A stretch of DNA of 64,000 nt. Source: Caryophanales bacterium. Its GTDB lineage: Bacteria; Bacillota; Bacilli; CAJFEE01. The translations under genes and the position numbers were made by a program. The notes below the pieces were generated by a model. The model worked only from the letters and a program-made list of their open reading frames with translations. It was not told where the DNA came from and made no database searches. Below, piece after piece: positions 50,526-60,397 of this stretch; positions within the stretch are counted from its first letter, which is position 1, and every line of letters starts with the position of its first letter. The DNA lies in contig JAQSYP010000004.1 of NCBI GenBank assembly GCA_029256085.1, positions 1 to 64,000 on the forward strand. The letters run 5' to 3'.

Positions 50526-51818
50526 ATGGCCGAGTATAATGATTTTGAGCCAATTGAAATTTTAGTCGTTGAAGAAAATCAGAAGGATAGAGAAATTATT
50601 TCTAATCTACTTACCTCATTAAATTTAAACTTTATAGTTGAGACATCTGTAGAATCAGTTTTAAATAGACTTAATAACTATTCTCCCGAAATTATTGTAT
50701 GTGACATGTACGATAATGATAATGTCAATTTAATTAATTGTATTAGAAAAGTTAACAATGAGATAAAAATAATTGTAATTACAGATAATATTGATAGTTT
50801 AAGTTGCATTAATGCATTTGATAATAGTGTGTATAAAATATTGACTAAACCAATATTAAATAAAGAGTTTACTAGGATAATCTTTGAATGTTGTGAATTT
50901 ATAAAAGTACAACAACAACTTAAAAAACAGAGGCATTTCGCAAGAGTGCTAATGGATTATCAAAAGGATTTAATATTTATTGCAAGATGTAATAAAATAA
51001 TAGATTGTAATAAGAGTTTTCTTAAATTTTTTAATTACATTAGTTTAGATGAATATTTGGAAAAACATTGTAGCTGTTTTGCCAATCTATTTAATTTGAA
51101 CTCATGTTTACCACATAAGTTTACTTGCAATTCTAATAAACTGAAAATAGATGACATAAATGAGACAACAATTAAAATTCATGTGCCTGACAAGCATGGA
51201 GAGAATAAGACATTCTTTGTAAGAGCAATAGATATTGATCCTTTAAAGGATGAAATGCTAGTAGTGTTTACTGATATAACTTTTTTAGAAGAAGAGAATA
51301 AAAAAATAGAAATTCTTGCTAATACTGATCCACTTACTAAAATTTATAATAGACTAAAGTTTAACGTCATTGCTGTAGAAGAGATTTCTAGAGTAAAGAG
51401 TAATATGGGTAATTTATCGGTAGTATTATTTGATATAGATCACTTTAAAAAGGTAAATGATAATTACGGTCATATAATAGGAGACGAAGTATTAGTAAAA
51501 CTTGCCGCATTAGTAAGAAGCATGTTAAGAAAGACAGACACCCTAGCTCGATGGGGTGGTGAGGAGTTTATAATATTACTTGCGGACTCTAATGAGTATG
51601 AATCATTAATTTTTTGCGAGAGAATTAGAAAGAAAATAGAAGAAGCTAATTTTAATGTAGCAGGAAATATTACTTGTAGCTTTGGCGTATCTTCATATTC
51701 TGTAAATAAGACTCTAGAAATTTTAATAAGTGAGGCTGATAGTGCACTTTACATAGCAAAAAACTCAGGCAGAAACAGAGTAGAACTTTACTCTGATACA
51801 ATTGTGAATTCAAATTAG
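50526..51818 (+). CDS. Receiver-PAS-GGDEF diguanylate cyclase
   Basis: A 430-residue signalling protein. Residues 8-125 are a receiver domain with phospho-acceptor Asp60 (IIVCDMYD) and Lys108 (LTKPI). Residues about 135-260 are PAS-like and unusually Cys-rich (about eight Cys, including CSCFANLF and NSCLPHKFTC). Residues about 265-425 are GGDEF, with LTKIYNRLKFN, LFDIDHFKKVND and RWGGEEF (343-349) intact. An RxxD inhibitory site is not obvious. It would make c-di-GMP under control of an unknown kinase. GAGGGGG precedes the ATG. Confidence 0.92.
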   Translation: MAEYNDFEPIEILVVEENQKDREIISNLLTSLNLNFIVETSVESVLNRLNNYSPEIIVCDMYDNDNVNLINCIRKVNNEIKIIVITDNIDSLSCINAFDNSVYKILTKPILNKEFTRIIFECCEFIKVQQQLKKQRHFARVLMDYQKDLIFIARCNKIIDCNKSFLKFFNYISLDEYLEKHCSCFANLFNLNSCLPHKFTCNSNKLKIDDINETTIKIHVPDKHGENKTFFVRAIDIDPLKDEMLVVFTDITFLEEENKKIEILANTDPLTKIYNRLKFNVIAVEEISRVKSNMGNLSVVLFDIDHFKKVNDNYGHIIGDEVLVKLAALVRSMLRKTDTLARWGGEEFIILLADSNEYESLIFCERIRKKIEEANFNVAGNITCSFGVSSYSVNKTLEILISEADSALYIAKNSGRNRVELYSDTIVNSN

Positions 51819-51832
51819 TAATGGAGGAATTT

Positions 51833-52705
51833 ATGTTGAAAAAAATTGGGTTTATTGGTACTGGTGTAATGGGAAGTAGTATGGTGAAAAATCTACTTAA
51901 GGCTGGCTATGAGGTTCATGTATTTAATAGAACTAAAGAAAAAGCTGCAGCATTAACGGAATTCGGCGCTATACTACACAAGGAAATATCAACATTAGTT
52001 AAGTCATGTGAAGTTATAATGACTATGGTTGGTTTTCCAAGTGATGTTTCAGAAATATATTTCTCAGAAGTTGGTATTATTAAGAACGCTAATAAAAATG
52101 CTATTTTAATTGATTTTACAACTTCAACCCCATCATTAGCAGTAGATATTTACAATAAAGCTAAAGAAGTTGGTCTTAGTTCATTAGATGCTCCAGTAAC
52201 TGGTGGAGATATTGGTGCAAGGGATGGGAAACTTGCGATTTTAGTTGGTGGAGATGAAAGTACATTTAATGAAGTTTATCCAATTTTAAATGTGTTAGGA
52301 AATAACATAATTTATCACGGCGAAGCTGGTAATGGACAACATGTTAAGATGTGTAACCAAATTACGATTGCATCAAATATGCTAGGTGTTTGTGAAGCTA
52401 TGGCTTATGCTAAGTTTGCTGGTCTTGACCAAGATAAAGTTTTACAAAGCATTTCTACTGGTGCAGCTGGTAGCTGGTCCTTAACAAATTTAGCACCAAA
52501 GATGCTAAAAGAGGATTTTAAACCAGGTTTTTATATAAAGCACTTCTTAAAAGATGTAGGAATTGCAATTAATGAGGCAGAAAAAATGGGACTTGAAACC
52601 CCAGGTCTATCTTTGTCAAAACAATTATATGAAGACTTTGCTAGTCAAGGTGAAGAAAATAGCGGAACACAAGCCTTATATAAGAAATATGTTAATAAAC
52701 TATAA
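51833..52705 (+). CDS. NAD(P)-dependent beta-hydroxyacid dehydrogenase (YkwC-like)
   Basis: A 290-residue member of the 3-hydroxyisobutyrate dehydrogenase family. Dinucleotide-binding GFIGTGVMGSSMVKNLL is at residues about 5-20, substrate-binding DAPVTGGDIGARDGKLAILVGG near 125, and catalytic Lys in GNGQHVKMCNQ near 172. The closest recalled relative is B. subtilis YkwC. Substrate unknown. The ATG after GGAGG is chosen; an ATG four codons earlier is the start of that site. Confidence 0.9.
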   Translation: MLKKIGFIGTGVMGSSMVKNLLKAGYEVHVFNRTKEKAAALTEFGAILHKEISTLVKSCEVIMTMVGFPSDVSEIYFSEVGIIKNANKNAILIDFTTSTPSLAVDIYNKAKEVGLSSLDAPVTGGDIGARDGKLAILVGGDESTFNEVYPILNVLGNNIIYHGEAGNGQHVKMCNQITIASNMLGVCEAMAYAKFAGLDQDKVLQSISTGAAGSWSLTNLAPKMLKEDFKPGFYIKHFLKDVGIAINEAEKMGLETPGLSLSKQLYEDFASQGEENSGTQALYKKYVNKL

Positions 52706-52708
52706 ATT

Positions 52709-52740
52709 AAAAGAACTAAGAGTTCTCTCTTAGTTCTTTT
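52709..52740. terminator. Bidirectional terminator between dehydrogenase and nifS
   Basis: AAAAGAACTAAGAG-TTCT-CTCTTAGTTCTTTT, a perfect 14-bp stem. It overlaps the last codons of nifS. Confidence 0.93.
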
Positions 52741-53837
52741 ATTACTTCTACTAGCTTATTTATATGGGTAAAGTTTGTAAATTTCCCAAATGAAATTCTT
52801 ACAAACTGTCTTGCAGCATCTCTAGTTAAACCGATAGCGAGCATTGTACTAGAAGGGTCCTGTAAACCAACTTTACATGCACTTCCAGTTGATATTGCAA
52901 TACCATTTTTATCACATTCCAACATTAAATATTGACCTTCAATCCCTTCAACACTAAAGCCAATTATATTTGGTATTTGATTCGTACCATAAATTGTAAC
53001 TGGAAGCTGATTGTTTAATAATAAATTTCTAAAATGAGAGTTTAATTTTGAATAATAATGGTAGTTATTATTCAATTCGGAATAAATATCAGTTGCAGCT
53101 GTAGTAAGTGCAGAAATTGATGGTACATCTAGTGTTCCTGAACGAAAACCTTTTTGATGAGTTGTTCCACTTACAATAGGGGACCATTTGACATCAGGAT
53201 TTATGTAGCAAAATCCGACTCCTTTTGGTCCATAAATTTTATGACTAGAAAATGATATAGAATCTATATTCAATTCATTTACATCTATTACAATTTTTCC
53301 AAATGCTTGTACGGCATCAGTGTGAAAAATAACATTATTTTTCCTTAAAAGAGATCCAATCTTTTTAATATCTTGAATTGTACCAATTTCTGAGTTAACA
53401 AAACTAATACTAGTAAGTATTGTATCTGGTCTAAGTGATTTTTCGAGTTCATCTAGTGAAATTCTGCCATATATATCTGAGGTTAAGTACGTAACGTTAA
53501 AGCCATCTTTTTCTAACTCATTAAAAAGATTTAAAATAGAAGAGTGTTCTGTCATTGTTGTTATAATATGGTTCCCTTTTTTCTTATTACCTTTTAAAAT
53601 TGACGTTATGGATAAATAATTTGCCTCTGAACCGCTACTAGTAAAGAAAATACCATCACTATTACAATTTAATATTTTACCCAATTGCTTCTTAGCTAGT
53701 TCAACAATGTTATTTGCTTCTAATCCGATGTTATGTATACTTTGACTGTTACCGTAGTATTTTCTAGATATTTCATTGTACGTGTTTAATGCGTTTTCAC
53801 TTATAGGAGTGGTTGCGGCATAATCTAAATAGATCAA
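52716..53837 (-). CDS. nifS: Cysteine desulfurase NifS (NAD-biosynthesis associated)
   Basis: A 373-residue PLP enzyme freeing sulfur from cysteine. YLDYAATTPIS at the N-terminus, TTMTEHSSILN, SISFSSHKIYGPKG (PLP-Lys) and GTTHQKGFRSGT are diagnostic, with active-site Cys in STGSACKVGLQDP. The start is TTG (MIYLDYAATT) 6 bases after AAGAGGTG; a GTG three codons earlier lies in that site. It is divergent from nadBCA as in B. subtilis, where NifS builds the Fe-S cluster of NadA. The NiaR/YrxA repressor usually next to nifS is not in this window. Confidence 0.93.
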   Translation of the reverse strand: MIYLDYAATTPISENALNTYNEISRKYYGNSQSIHNIGLEANNIVELAKKQLGKILNCNSDGIFFTSSGSEANYLSITSILKGNKKKGNHIITTMTEHSSILNLFNELEKDGFNVTYLTSDIYGRISLDELEKSLRPDTILTSISFVNSEIGTIQDIKKIGSLLRKNNVIFHTDAVQAFGKIVIDVNELNIDSISFSSHKIYGPKGVGFCYINPDVKWSPIVSGTTHQKGFRSGTLDVPSISALTTAATDIYSELNNNYHYYSKLNSHFRNLLLNNQLPVTIYGTNQIPNIIGFSVEGIEGQYLMLECDKNGIAISTGSACKVGLQDPSSTMLAIGLTRDAARQFVRISFGKFTNFTHINKLVEVIKELRENS

Positions 53838-53969
53838 TATTGTCACCTCTTAGAATGGTTGTATCTTCTTGATACATCTATCTTTTTTATATTTTATCTT
53901 GTAAATAGTTTATGATTATGTAAAACTAAGTGTCAAGGTGAAGATTATTTGTATTTAAGGAGAGTAAAC

Positions 53970-55466
53970 ATGACATCTGCAGACATTATAATTGTTGGAA
54001 GTGGTTTAGCAGCTTGGATGGTTGCTAGAAATATAGCTAATAATAAAAAAGTTGTCATGATAACAAAGAAAACTATTAACGATAGTAATTCAATTCTTGC
54101 TCAAGGTGGTATTGCAGTACCAATATCAGAAAACGATAATTGGAAAAGCCACTTAGAAGATACATTAAGAGCAGGCGGATATATTAATGATAGTGAAGTA
54201 TCATGTGAGATAATCAGAAATTCAAAGCAAGAGATTGAAAGACTTATTGAAGAAGGTATGCAATTCGATAAGGATACAAATGGTGAATTTAATTTAGGAT
54301 TAGAAGGTGCCCACTCTTCTAGACGTATATTACACTCTGGTGGAGACGCAACTGGAAGATCGATAATGAATTTTCTTTTTGATTCAAAGCCAAGCAATCT
54401 TTCTATTGTTGAAAATACAAGTGTTCTAGATTTAATTATAGATAATGGTAACTGTCGTGGTGTAGTTACAAAGAATTCAACAGAAGAAACTGAACTTTTT
54501 TTCTCAAATCATGTTGTATTAGCTACTGGCGGAATAGGTTCTATATATTCTTTTACTTCTAATGATTCTTCAGCTACTGGTGATGGACTTGCGATTGCAC
54601 TTAGAGCTGGTGCAATCGTTAAGGACTTAGAGTTTATTCAGTTTCATCCTACACTTTTATATAATAATGGAGAAACATTAGGTTTAATTTCCGAAGCAGT
54701 CCGTGGAGAAGGTGCTAGAATTGTTGATGAATTTGGTAATGAAATTTTAGCTGATGTTCATCCACTAGGGAGCTTAGCACCACGTGATATTGTCGCTAGA
54801 GAAATCTATAAGAATATTAGGTTAGGTAAAAAAGTATTTTTAGATATTAATATGGTAGATAAGTTTGAGAATAAATTCCCAACTATAACAAAAATGTTAA
54901 ATGATAATGATATTATCTATAAGAACGGTCTTCTGAGAATTGTTCCAGGAGCTCACTTTCATATGGGTGGAATTAAGACAGATATAAATTCGAAAACGAA
55001 TATCGAGAGACTGTACGCTGTAGGAGAGGTAGCGTGTACTGGCTTTCATGGCGCAAATAGATTAGCTAGTAATTCACTATTAGAATGTATTGTTCAAGGA
55101 GCAAAATTAGGAAAGTATTTAAATGATTTTGAATGCGAGAAGATAAATGAATTTATCCCAGAAATATCAAGTGGGCTAATAGTAAGAAATTTACCATCAT
55201 ACAATGAGATTAGAAAAATGGTAATGGAAAATTTGGGTATAATTAGAAATAGTCAAGACTTACTAAACTTAATTAAATGGATAGAAGGCTTTAAGCCTTT
55301 TGTAAAAACTAGCTACAAAATGAGCAAGGAATCATGGGAAATACTCAATATATTACAAGTCTCATATTGGATTGCTGTTGCAGCATACTCTCGAAAAACA
55401 AGTATTGGTGCGCATCATATAGAAAATATCGAATTAAATTACAATTTAAAGGCATCTCATAACTAG
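53970..55466 (+). CDS. nadB: L-aspartate oxidase NadB
   Basis: A 498-residue FAD enzyme oxidising L-aspartate to iminoaspartate, first step of de novo NAD synthesis. DIIIVGSGLAAWMVARNI is the FAD-binding start, SNSILAQGGIAV and HSSRRILHSGGDATGR follow, and FIQFHPTLLY and SEAVRGEGARIVDEFG are the substrate-side motifs. The ATG of MTSADI follows AAGGAG; an upstream in-frame start is less likely. First gene of nadB-nadC-nadA. Confidence 0.95.
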   Translation: MTSADIIIVGSGLAAWMVARNIANNKKVVMITKKTINDSNSILAQGGIAVPISENDNWKSHLEDTLRAGGYINDSEVSCEIIRNSKQEIERLIEEGMQFDKDTNGEFNLGLEGAHSSRRILHSGGDATGRSIMNFLFDSKPSNLSIVENTSVLDLIIDNGNCRGVVTKNSTEETELFFSNHVVLATGGIGSIYSFTSNDSSATGDGLAIALRAGAIVKDLEFIQFHPTLLYNNGETLGLISEAVRGEGARIVDEFGNEILADVHPLGSLAPRDIVAREIYKNIRLGKKVFLDINMVDKFENKFPTITKMLNDNDIIYKNGLLRIVPGAHFHMGGIKTDINSKTNIERLYAVGEVACTGFHGANRLASNSLLECIVQGAKLGKYLNDFECEKINEFIPEISSGLIVRNLPSYNEIRKMVMENLGIIRNSQDLLNLIKWIEGFKPFVKTSYKMSKESWEILNILQVSYWIAVAAYSRKTSIGAHHIENIELNYNLKASHN

Positions 55467-55480
55467 GTTGGTGACATTCA

Positions 55481-56326
55481 GTGAATAAATTTCTAGTAAA
55501 AAAAGCGTTAGAAAACTTCTTTATAGAAGACATTGGTGAACGTGATATAAGTACTTCTATTTTTCCAGATGAATTAGTAACTACTGGAAGCTTTATTGCT
55601 AAATCTGATGGGATTATATGTGGGTTTCCTATTTTAATAGAAGCATATAAATTGTTTGAGGAAGATGTTAAAGTAGAATTGTTTATTAATGAAGGTAGAT
55701 ACGTTAAATCAGGAACTATCATTGCAACTGTGATTGGCCCAATTAAAGTACTTCTTGCAGCAGAAAGAGTAGTTCTTAATTTATTACAACGTATGAGTGG
55801 AATTGCAACACAAACTAATATAGCAGTTCAAACTCTTGATAGCAGTCACTCACGTGTTTGTGATACTCGTAAGACAATGCCGGGTTTAAGAATTTTTGAC
55901 AAGTATGCGGTTAGATGTGGTGGGGGTTTTAACCATCGCAGTGGGTTATACGATACCGTAATGCTAAAAGATAATCACGTTGCCTTCGCTGGCTCTATTA
56001 AAAGTGCAATAGAAGCCCTGAGAGGTACTTTAGGTCATACTGTTAAAATAGAGGTTGAGACCGAAAATATTGAACAAGTTATTGAAGCAATAGATGCAAA
56101 AGCTGATATAATTATGTTTGATAATGCTACACCAAATGAAGTCAAGGAGTATTGTTCATTAGTACCATCAACAATAATCACTGAAGCTTCAGGAGGAATT
56201 AACTTAGAAAATATATCTATGTATCGCGATACAGGAGTAGATTATATATCCTTAGGGATGCTAACACATTCTGTCAAAGCATTTGACATTAGCTTCAATA
56301 TTGAAGGCAGCTTTAAGAGGAGGTAA
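55481..56326 (+). CDS. nadC: Nicotinate-nucleotide pyrophosphorylase NadC
   Basis: A 281-residue phosphoribosyltransferase converting quinolinate to nicotinate mononucleotide. Motifs: [57 protein letters not shown] and [11 protein letters not shown]. The start is GTG with a modest AGGTTGGTGA site. It ends 4 bases before the nadA start. Confidence 0.95.
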   Translation: MNKFLVKKALENFFIEDIGERDISTSIFPDELVTTGSFIAKSDGIICGFPILIEAYKLFEEDVKVELFINEGRYVKSGTIIATVIGPIKVLLAAERVVLNLLQRMSGIATQTNIAVQTLDSSHSRVCDTRKTMPGLRIFDKYAVRCGGGFNHRSGLYDTVMLKDNHVAFAGSIKSAIEALRGTLGHTVKIEVETENIEQVIEAIDAKADIIMFDNATPNEVKEYCSLVPSTIITEASGGINLENISMYRDTGVDYISLGMLTHSVKAFDISFNIEGSFKRR

Positions 56327-56330
56327 AAGT

Positions 56331-57437
56331 GTGAACTGGTTATTAGAAGAATCAAAACTCTTCCAAGAAAAACTACCAACGACAATTGAAAATATGTCGT
56401 TAATCGAGTTAGAACAACGTGTACGGGAAATCAAGGATAAATTAGGAGAAAAGCTTCTTATATTGGGTCACCACTACCAAAAAGACGAAGTAATAAAATT
56501 TTCAGATGCTGTTGGAGACTCATTGCAACTTGCACAATACGCAGAAAAAAATGATACAGCTAATCATATAGTATTTTGTGGTGTACATTTTATGGCTGAG
56601 ACAGCTGATATTTTAACTAATGACGACCAACATGTTATTCTTCCAGATTTAAGAGCAGGTTGTTCAATGGCGGACATGGCAACTTACGAGCAGACTATTA
56701 AGGCATGGAAAGTACTTACGGAAAAATACGGGAATGATATTATACCGGTTACTTATGTGAATTCCACTGCTGAAATCAAAGCGTTCGTAGGTGAAAAAAA
56801 CGGAACAACAGTAACTTCTTCTAATGCGGAAAAAATTGTAGAGTGGGCATTAAATCAAGGAAAAATAATATTCTTCTTACCAGATCAACATCTTGGCAGA
56901 AATACTGCTCATAAATTAGGTGTTGATTTAGCAGAAATGGCTATTTGGAACCCAATCACAGAAGAATTAGAAATAGAAAATAATACTCAAGATATCAAGG
57001 TAGTTTTATGGAAGGGACACTGTTCAGTTCATGAGAACTTTACCGTTGAGAATATAAACTCTATAAGAAGTATCCATAAAGATATAAACGTTATTGTACA
57101 CCCTGAATGTACTTTTGAAGTAGTTCAAGCTTCAGACTATAATGGCTCAACAAAATATATTGTAGATGTTATAAATGCTGCTGAAAAAGGGACTAAGTGG
57201 GCAATTGGAACTGAACACAATTTAGTTAATAGGTTAATAAATGATAACATGGATAAACAAGTTTATTCACTCAATCCTTATATGTGTAGTTGCTTAACGA
57301 TGAATCGAATAGACTTAAAACACCTAGTATGGTCTTTAGAAAATATTTTGAAAAAAGATGTTAAAAATATTATTAAAGTAGATCAGCAAGTTGCAGTAAA
57401 TGCAAAAAAAGCACTCAATAAAATGATGAATCTATAA
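56331..57437 (+). CDS. nadA: Quinolinate synthase NadA
   Basis: A 368-residue [4Fe-4S] enzyme condensing iminoaspartate with DHAP to quinolinate. [60 protein letters not shown] and HPECTFEV are conserved. Cluster ligands are the Cys in FCGVHF, in VHPEC and in [12 protein letters not shown]. The start is GTG after AGAGGAGGT; an upstream in-frame ATG inside nadC is unlikely. Length equals B. subtilis NadA. Confidence 0.95.
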   Translation: MNWLLEESKLFQEKLPTTIENMSLIELEQRVREIKDKLGEKLLILGHHYQKDEVIKFSDAVGDSLQLAQYAEKNDTANHIVFCGVHFMAETADILTNDDQHVILPDLRAGCSMADMATYEQTIKAWKVLTEKYGNDIIPVTYVNSTAEIKAFVGEKNGTTVTSSNAEKIVEWALNQGKIIFFLPDQHLGRNTAHKLGVDLAEMAIWNPITEELEIENNTQDIKVVLWKGHCSVHENFTVENINSIRSIHKDINVIVHPECTFEVVQASDYNGSTKYIVDVINAAEKGTKWAIGTEHNLVNRLINDNMDKQVYSLNPYMCSCLTMNRIDLKHLVWSLENILKKDVKNIIKVDQQVAVNAKKALNKMMNL

Positions 57438-57445
57438 AATGTTTG

Positions 57446-57491
57446 AAGACCATATTAAAACTCAACAGTTTGGGTTTTAATATGGTCTTTT
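57446..57491 (+). terminator. Intrinsic terminator of nadBCA
   Basis: A perfect 16-bp stem AAGACCATATTAAAAC / GTTTTAATATGGTCTT followed by TT(T)AAAT. Confidence 0.92.
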
Positions 57492-57698
57492 AAATATATA
57501 AAGAATTTAAAAGTTGAAACATTGATTTAACTTTGTTTTTAGCGTATTCCTATTTAAAATCAGAAGCAAGCATATGCGAAAGGCTAAGCACTTTTATGGA
57601 CTTGGCCTTTGTCATTTTTATTTTATTTATAGATTTTGATTGACTTCTCTATCATATAAATATTTATTTTGAATATTTTTTAGTAGGGAGGTGGTTAA
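57492..57698. other. Intergenic, nothing recognised
   Basis: About 200 bases upstream of the DUF669-like gene. No promoter or RNA motif was assigned with confidence; AGGGAGGTGG at its end is a strong ribosome binding site. Confidence 0.5.
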
Positions 57699-58064
57699 AT
57701 GGGACTATTTGATGATATAGAAGATAAATTTTCTGTAATTGAAGATGGTAGATATGTAGTTAAAATAGAAGATTATAGAAGAGAGACAACAAAGAAGGGG
57801 ACTAAGCCGATAAGATGGGAGTTATCTCTTATTGATGGAGGCAAGGGTCAATTACCTACTAAATTTAGTCATGTAGAGAGTAATGCAGGGTTTCAAATCC
57901 TCCTAAGGGAGTTAAGAAACTTAGGATTTAAGAAACCACGGACGACAATCGAGTTAGAAGTTCTACTTGAAAATCTAAGAGGCTCACTTGTGGAAATAGA
58001 AATTACTACAAAAGATGTGGATTTAGATCTAAGGGAAGTAACTTTTATTAAAAGAGTATACTAA
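57699..58064 (+). CDS. DUF669-like protein (phage-type, orphan)
   Basis: A 121-residue soluble protein: EDGRYVVKIEDYRRETTKKG, KPIRWELSLIDGGKGQLPTK, GFQILLRELRNLGFKKP and a final strand LREVTFIKRVY. This layout (Gxyxvxiedx.., wxLxivdG, later LxxlG) resembles DUF669, a family of phage single-strand DNA-binding or recombination-accessory proteins. No phage gene lies nearby, and base use looks like the neighbours. It could be a domesticated phage gene. The family call is from memory and moderate. A perfect terminator follows. Confidence 0.65.
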   Translation: MGLFDDIEDKFSVIEDGRYVVKIEDYRRETTKKGTKPIRWELSLIDGGKGQLPTKFSHVESNAGFQILLRELRNLGFKKPRTTIELEVLLENLRGSLVEIEITTKDVDLDLREVTFIKRVY

Positions 58065-58076
58065 AACAAATACATA

Positions 58077-58116
58077 ATGGGAATCTGACATGTTTTTAGT
58101 CAGATTCCCATGTTTT
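58077..58116. terminator. Bidirectional terminator
   Basis: A perfect 13-bp stem ATGGGAATCTGAC / GTCAGATTCCCAT with a 9-base loop, then GTTTTATT. It lies between the convergent DUF669-like gene and the aminotransferase. Confidence 0.92.
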
Positions 58117-59266
58117 ATTGTAAATTAATATAGTTTTCTATACGATCAAGTGCTTTCTTTAGAGTGTCCATTGAATATGCGTATGATAATCTAAAGAATC
58201 CATCACCATAATTCGAGAAAACACTCCCTGGAATAACACCAACTTTTGCGTTATTAGCTAATTGTATTGCAAAATCGTAAGAATTGGCATTATATTTTCG
58301 GTGGTCAATGAAGAAATAGAAGGCACCATTTGGATTAACAACATCGAATCCTACCTTAGTTAAACGGGAATAAACGTAATCTTTCCTTTTTCTATATTCT
58401 TCAAGCATTATTTTTGAATCATCTTTACTAGTAGTAACAGCCGCAAGTGCAGCTGCTTGAGAAATAGATGAAATACATGTTGTACTATATTGTTGAACTT
58501 TTAAAGCTTGAGAAATAAAAGATTCACTGCCCATTAGGAATCCAACTCTCCACCCAGTCATTGAGTGGGATTTTGATAGGCCGTTTATAACGATTGTTTT
58601 ATTTTTTAGGCTAGGAAAATTCGCTAATGAAAAATGTTCGTTCATGTATGTTAACTCACTATATATTTCATCGCATAAAAGCCAAATATTATTCTTTTCT
58701 AGTAATGGCAAAATAGTTTCATATTCATCTTTATTCATTGTTGCACCAGTTGGATTAGAAGGGAAAGGGAAAATAATACACTTAGTTTTTTCTGTAATGC
58801 ACTTTTCAAGCTGCTCCCTAGTATATTTAAAGTTTGTGGTCGAAGTGTCAATATGAACTGCCTTAGCTTTACAAAGTGTTATTACAGGTTCGTAACCTGG
58901 ATAAATTGGTGCTGGGAGTATTACTTCATCTCCTTCTGATAAGATTGCTCTTAGACTTATATCTATTGCACCAGTTGCTCCATTTGTAATAATTATCTCA
59001 GAGTTCGGGTTATAAATTAAACTGTATTTTTCTTTTAAATAAGATGAAACAGCATTTCTTAAATCTAGTTTACCAGCATTATCAGTATATGAAGTTTGAT
59101 TATTGTTAATTGCATCAATAGCTGCATTTTTAACCGGGGTAGGTGTATCAAAATCAGGTTGACCAATTGTTAATTGAATTAGATCATCAATCTTATGAAT
59201 CTCTCGCATGAAGGTTCTAATACCTGATATCTGGATATCTTCAACATTTTGATTAAAGTTTAACAT
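58115..59266 (-). CDS. patA: PatA-type class I/II aminotransferase
   Basis: A 383-residue PLP aminotransferase. LTIGQPDFDTPTPVKNAA, TNGATGAIDISLRAIL, PAPIYPGYEP, NPTGATM, and the PLP-Lys region NGLSKSHSMTGWRVGFLMG are visible, with the carboxylate-binding Arg in FFRLSYAYSM. It resembles B. subtilis PatA, which transfers an amino group in the acetylated branch of lysine/DAP synthesis. A broader aromatic or aspartate specificity is possible. Confidence 0.85.
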   Translation of the reverse strand: MLNFNQNVEDIQISGIRTFMREIHKIDDLIQLTIGQPDFDTPTPVKNAAIDAINNNQTSYTDNAGKLDLRNAVSSYLKEKYSLIYNPNSEIIITNGATGAIDISLRAILSEGDEVILPAPIYPGYEPVITLCKAKAVHIDTSTTNFKYTREQLEKCITEKTKCIIFPFPSNPTGATMNKDEYETILPLLEKNNIWLLCDEIYSELTYMNEHFSLANFPSLKNKTIVINGLSKSHSMTGWRVGFLMGSESFISQALKVQQYSTTCISSISQAAALAAVTTSKDDSKIMLEEYRKRKDYVYSRLTKVGFDVVNPNGAFYFFIDHRKYNANSYDFAIQLANNAKVGVIPGSVFSNYGDGFFRLSYAYSMDTLKKALDRIENYINLQ

Positions 59267-59369
59267 TAATAGTGACCCCTTTAATATGTGATTTACTCAA
59301 ATAAACTTTTATCTATAATAACACATAGAATGTCTACTTATAACAAAAAATATGATGGGTGAATTATAG

Positions 59370-60311
59370 ATGATAAGAATTATTGCTTATAAAGAAGACA
59401 ATTCATATGTGAAATTAAACTCATTAGAAGACTTGAATAGTAATAGTTATGAGTGGTATTGGATAGATTTTTGTAACCCAGATGAAAGTGAGATTGAACT
59501 TTTAAAAAGCAAATTTAATTTTCATCCATTAAGCATTGAAGATTGTATTTATGATTTCCAGAGACCCAAATTAGATGTTTATGATGATTATAACTTCTTT
59601 GTTTTTCATGCAGTAGATAATGAAAATGCAAAATTTAGTGAAGTAAATATTTTTGTTAGAGAAAGATCGTTAGTTACTTTCCATAAGAGTTTATGTCAAC
59701 AAATAGATAATCTGATTGAAAAGATTTTAGTAAGTAAAAATAAAATAGAAATACATAATATTTGGTTTGAGTTACTTGATACAATCGTAGATAATTATTT
59801 TCCAGTCATGTATAGAATAGAAGATTGTATCAATGAATTGGAAGTAAATATAAATAAGTCAAATATTGAAACAATTCTAAGTGAATTATTCAAGATAAGG
59901 TCTGAATTAGCAACTTTAAGAAGATCTATACTACCTATGCGAGAATTATTGTACAAAGTTTTAAATGATAGAACATTAGAATTCAAAAATAATAAGGTTG
60001 AATACTTTAGAGACATACATGATCATTTAGTTGCGCTAACTGAAATGGTGGAAGGGAGTAGGGAATTCACTTCTGATATTAGGGATAATTATCTATCGAT
60101 GAACTCTTTCAGAATGAATTCAATTATGAAAACATTAACAATTATAACGACACTTTTTATGCCGTTATCATTTATTGCTGGGATTTATGGTATGAACTTT
60201 ATAAATATGCCGGAACTTAGTTTTAAGTATGGTTATTTTATTTTAATAGGATTCATGATGCTTGTTGTAATTATAATGATCAGTTGGTTCAAGCGAAAAA
60301 AATGGATTTAA
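59370..60311 (+). CDS. corA: CorA-family magnesium transporter
   Basis: A 313-residue CorA protein. The large cytoplasmic N-terminal domain includes WYWIDFCNPDESEIELL and HPLSIEDCIYDFQRPKLDVYDDYNFF. Two C-terminal membrane segments flank the signature YGMNF near residue 275, and a basic KRKKW tail ends the protein. It forms a pentameric Mg2+ (or Co2+) channel. The ribosome binding site is weak (GATGGGTG). Confidence 0.93.
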   Translation: MIRIIAYKEDNSYVKLNSLEDLNSNSYEWYWIDFCNPDESEIELLKSKFNFHPLSIEDCIYDFQRPKLDVYDDYNFFVFHAVDNENAKFSEVNIFVRERSLVTFHKSLCQQIDNLIEKILVSKNKIEIHNIWFELLDTIVDNYFPVMYRIEDCINELEVNINKSNIETILSELFKIRSELATLRRSILPMRELLYKVLNDRTLEFKNNKVEYFRDIHDHLVALTEMVEGSREFTSDIRDNYLSMNSFRMNSIMKTLTIITTLFMPLSFIAGIYGMNFINMPELSFKYGYFILIGFMMLVVIIMISWFKRKKWI

Positions 60312-60353
60312 TCATTGATTTCTTTGTCTTTAAGTCAGTGGTATTTATCTAAT

Positions 60354-60390
60354 AAAAAAAACCCTTGTTAATAATAAAATTAACAAGGGT
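60354..60390. terminator. Bidirectional terminator
   Basis: ACCCTTGTTAA / TTAACAAGGGT, a perfect 11-bp stem with an 8-base loop and an A-run to the left, so strongest for the minus-strand gene at 60398. Confidence 0.9.
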
Positions 60391-60397
60391 AAATATA

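Noticed and set aside
53838-53969. NiaR/YrxA operator between nifS and nadB
   Set aside because: Only a half-site-like TGTCAAG near the end of the region was seen; no convincing paired motif and no niaR gene in the window.
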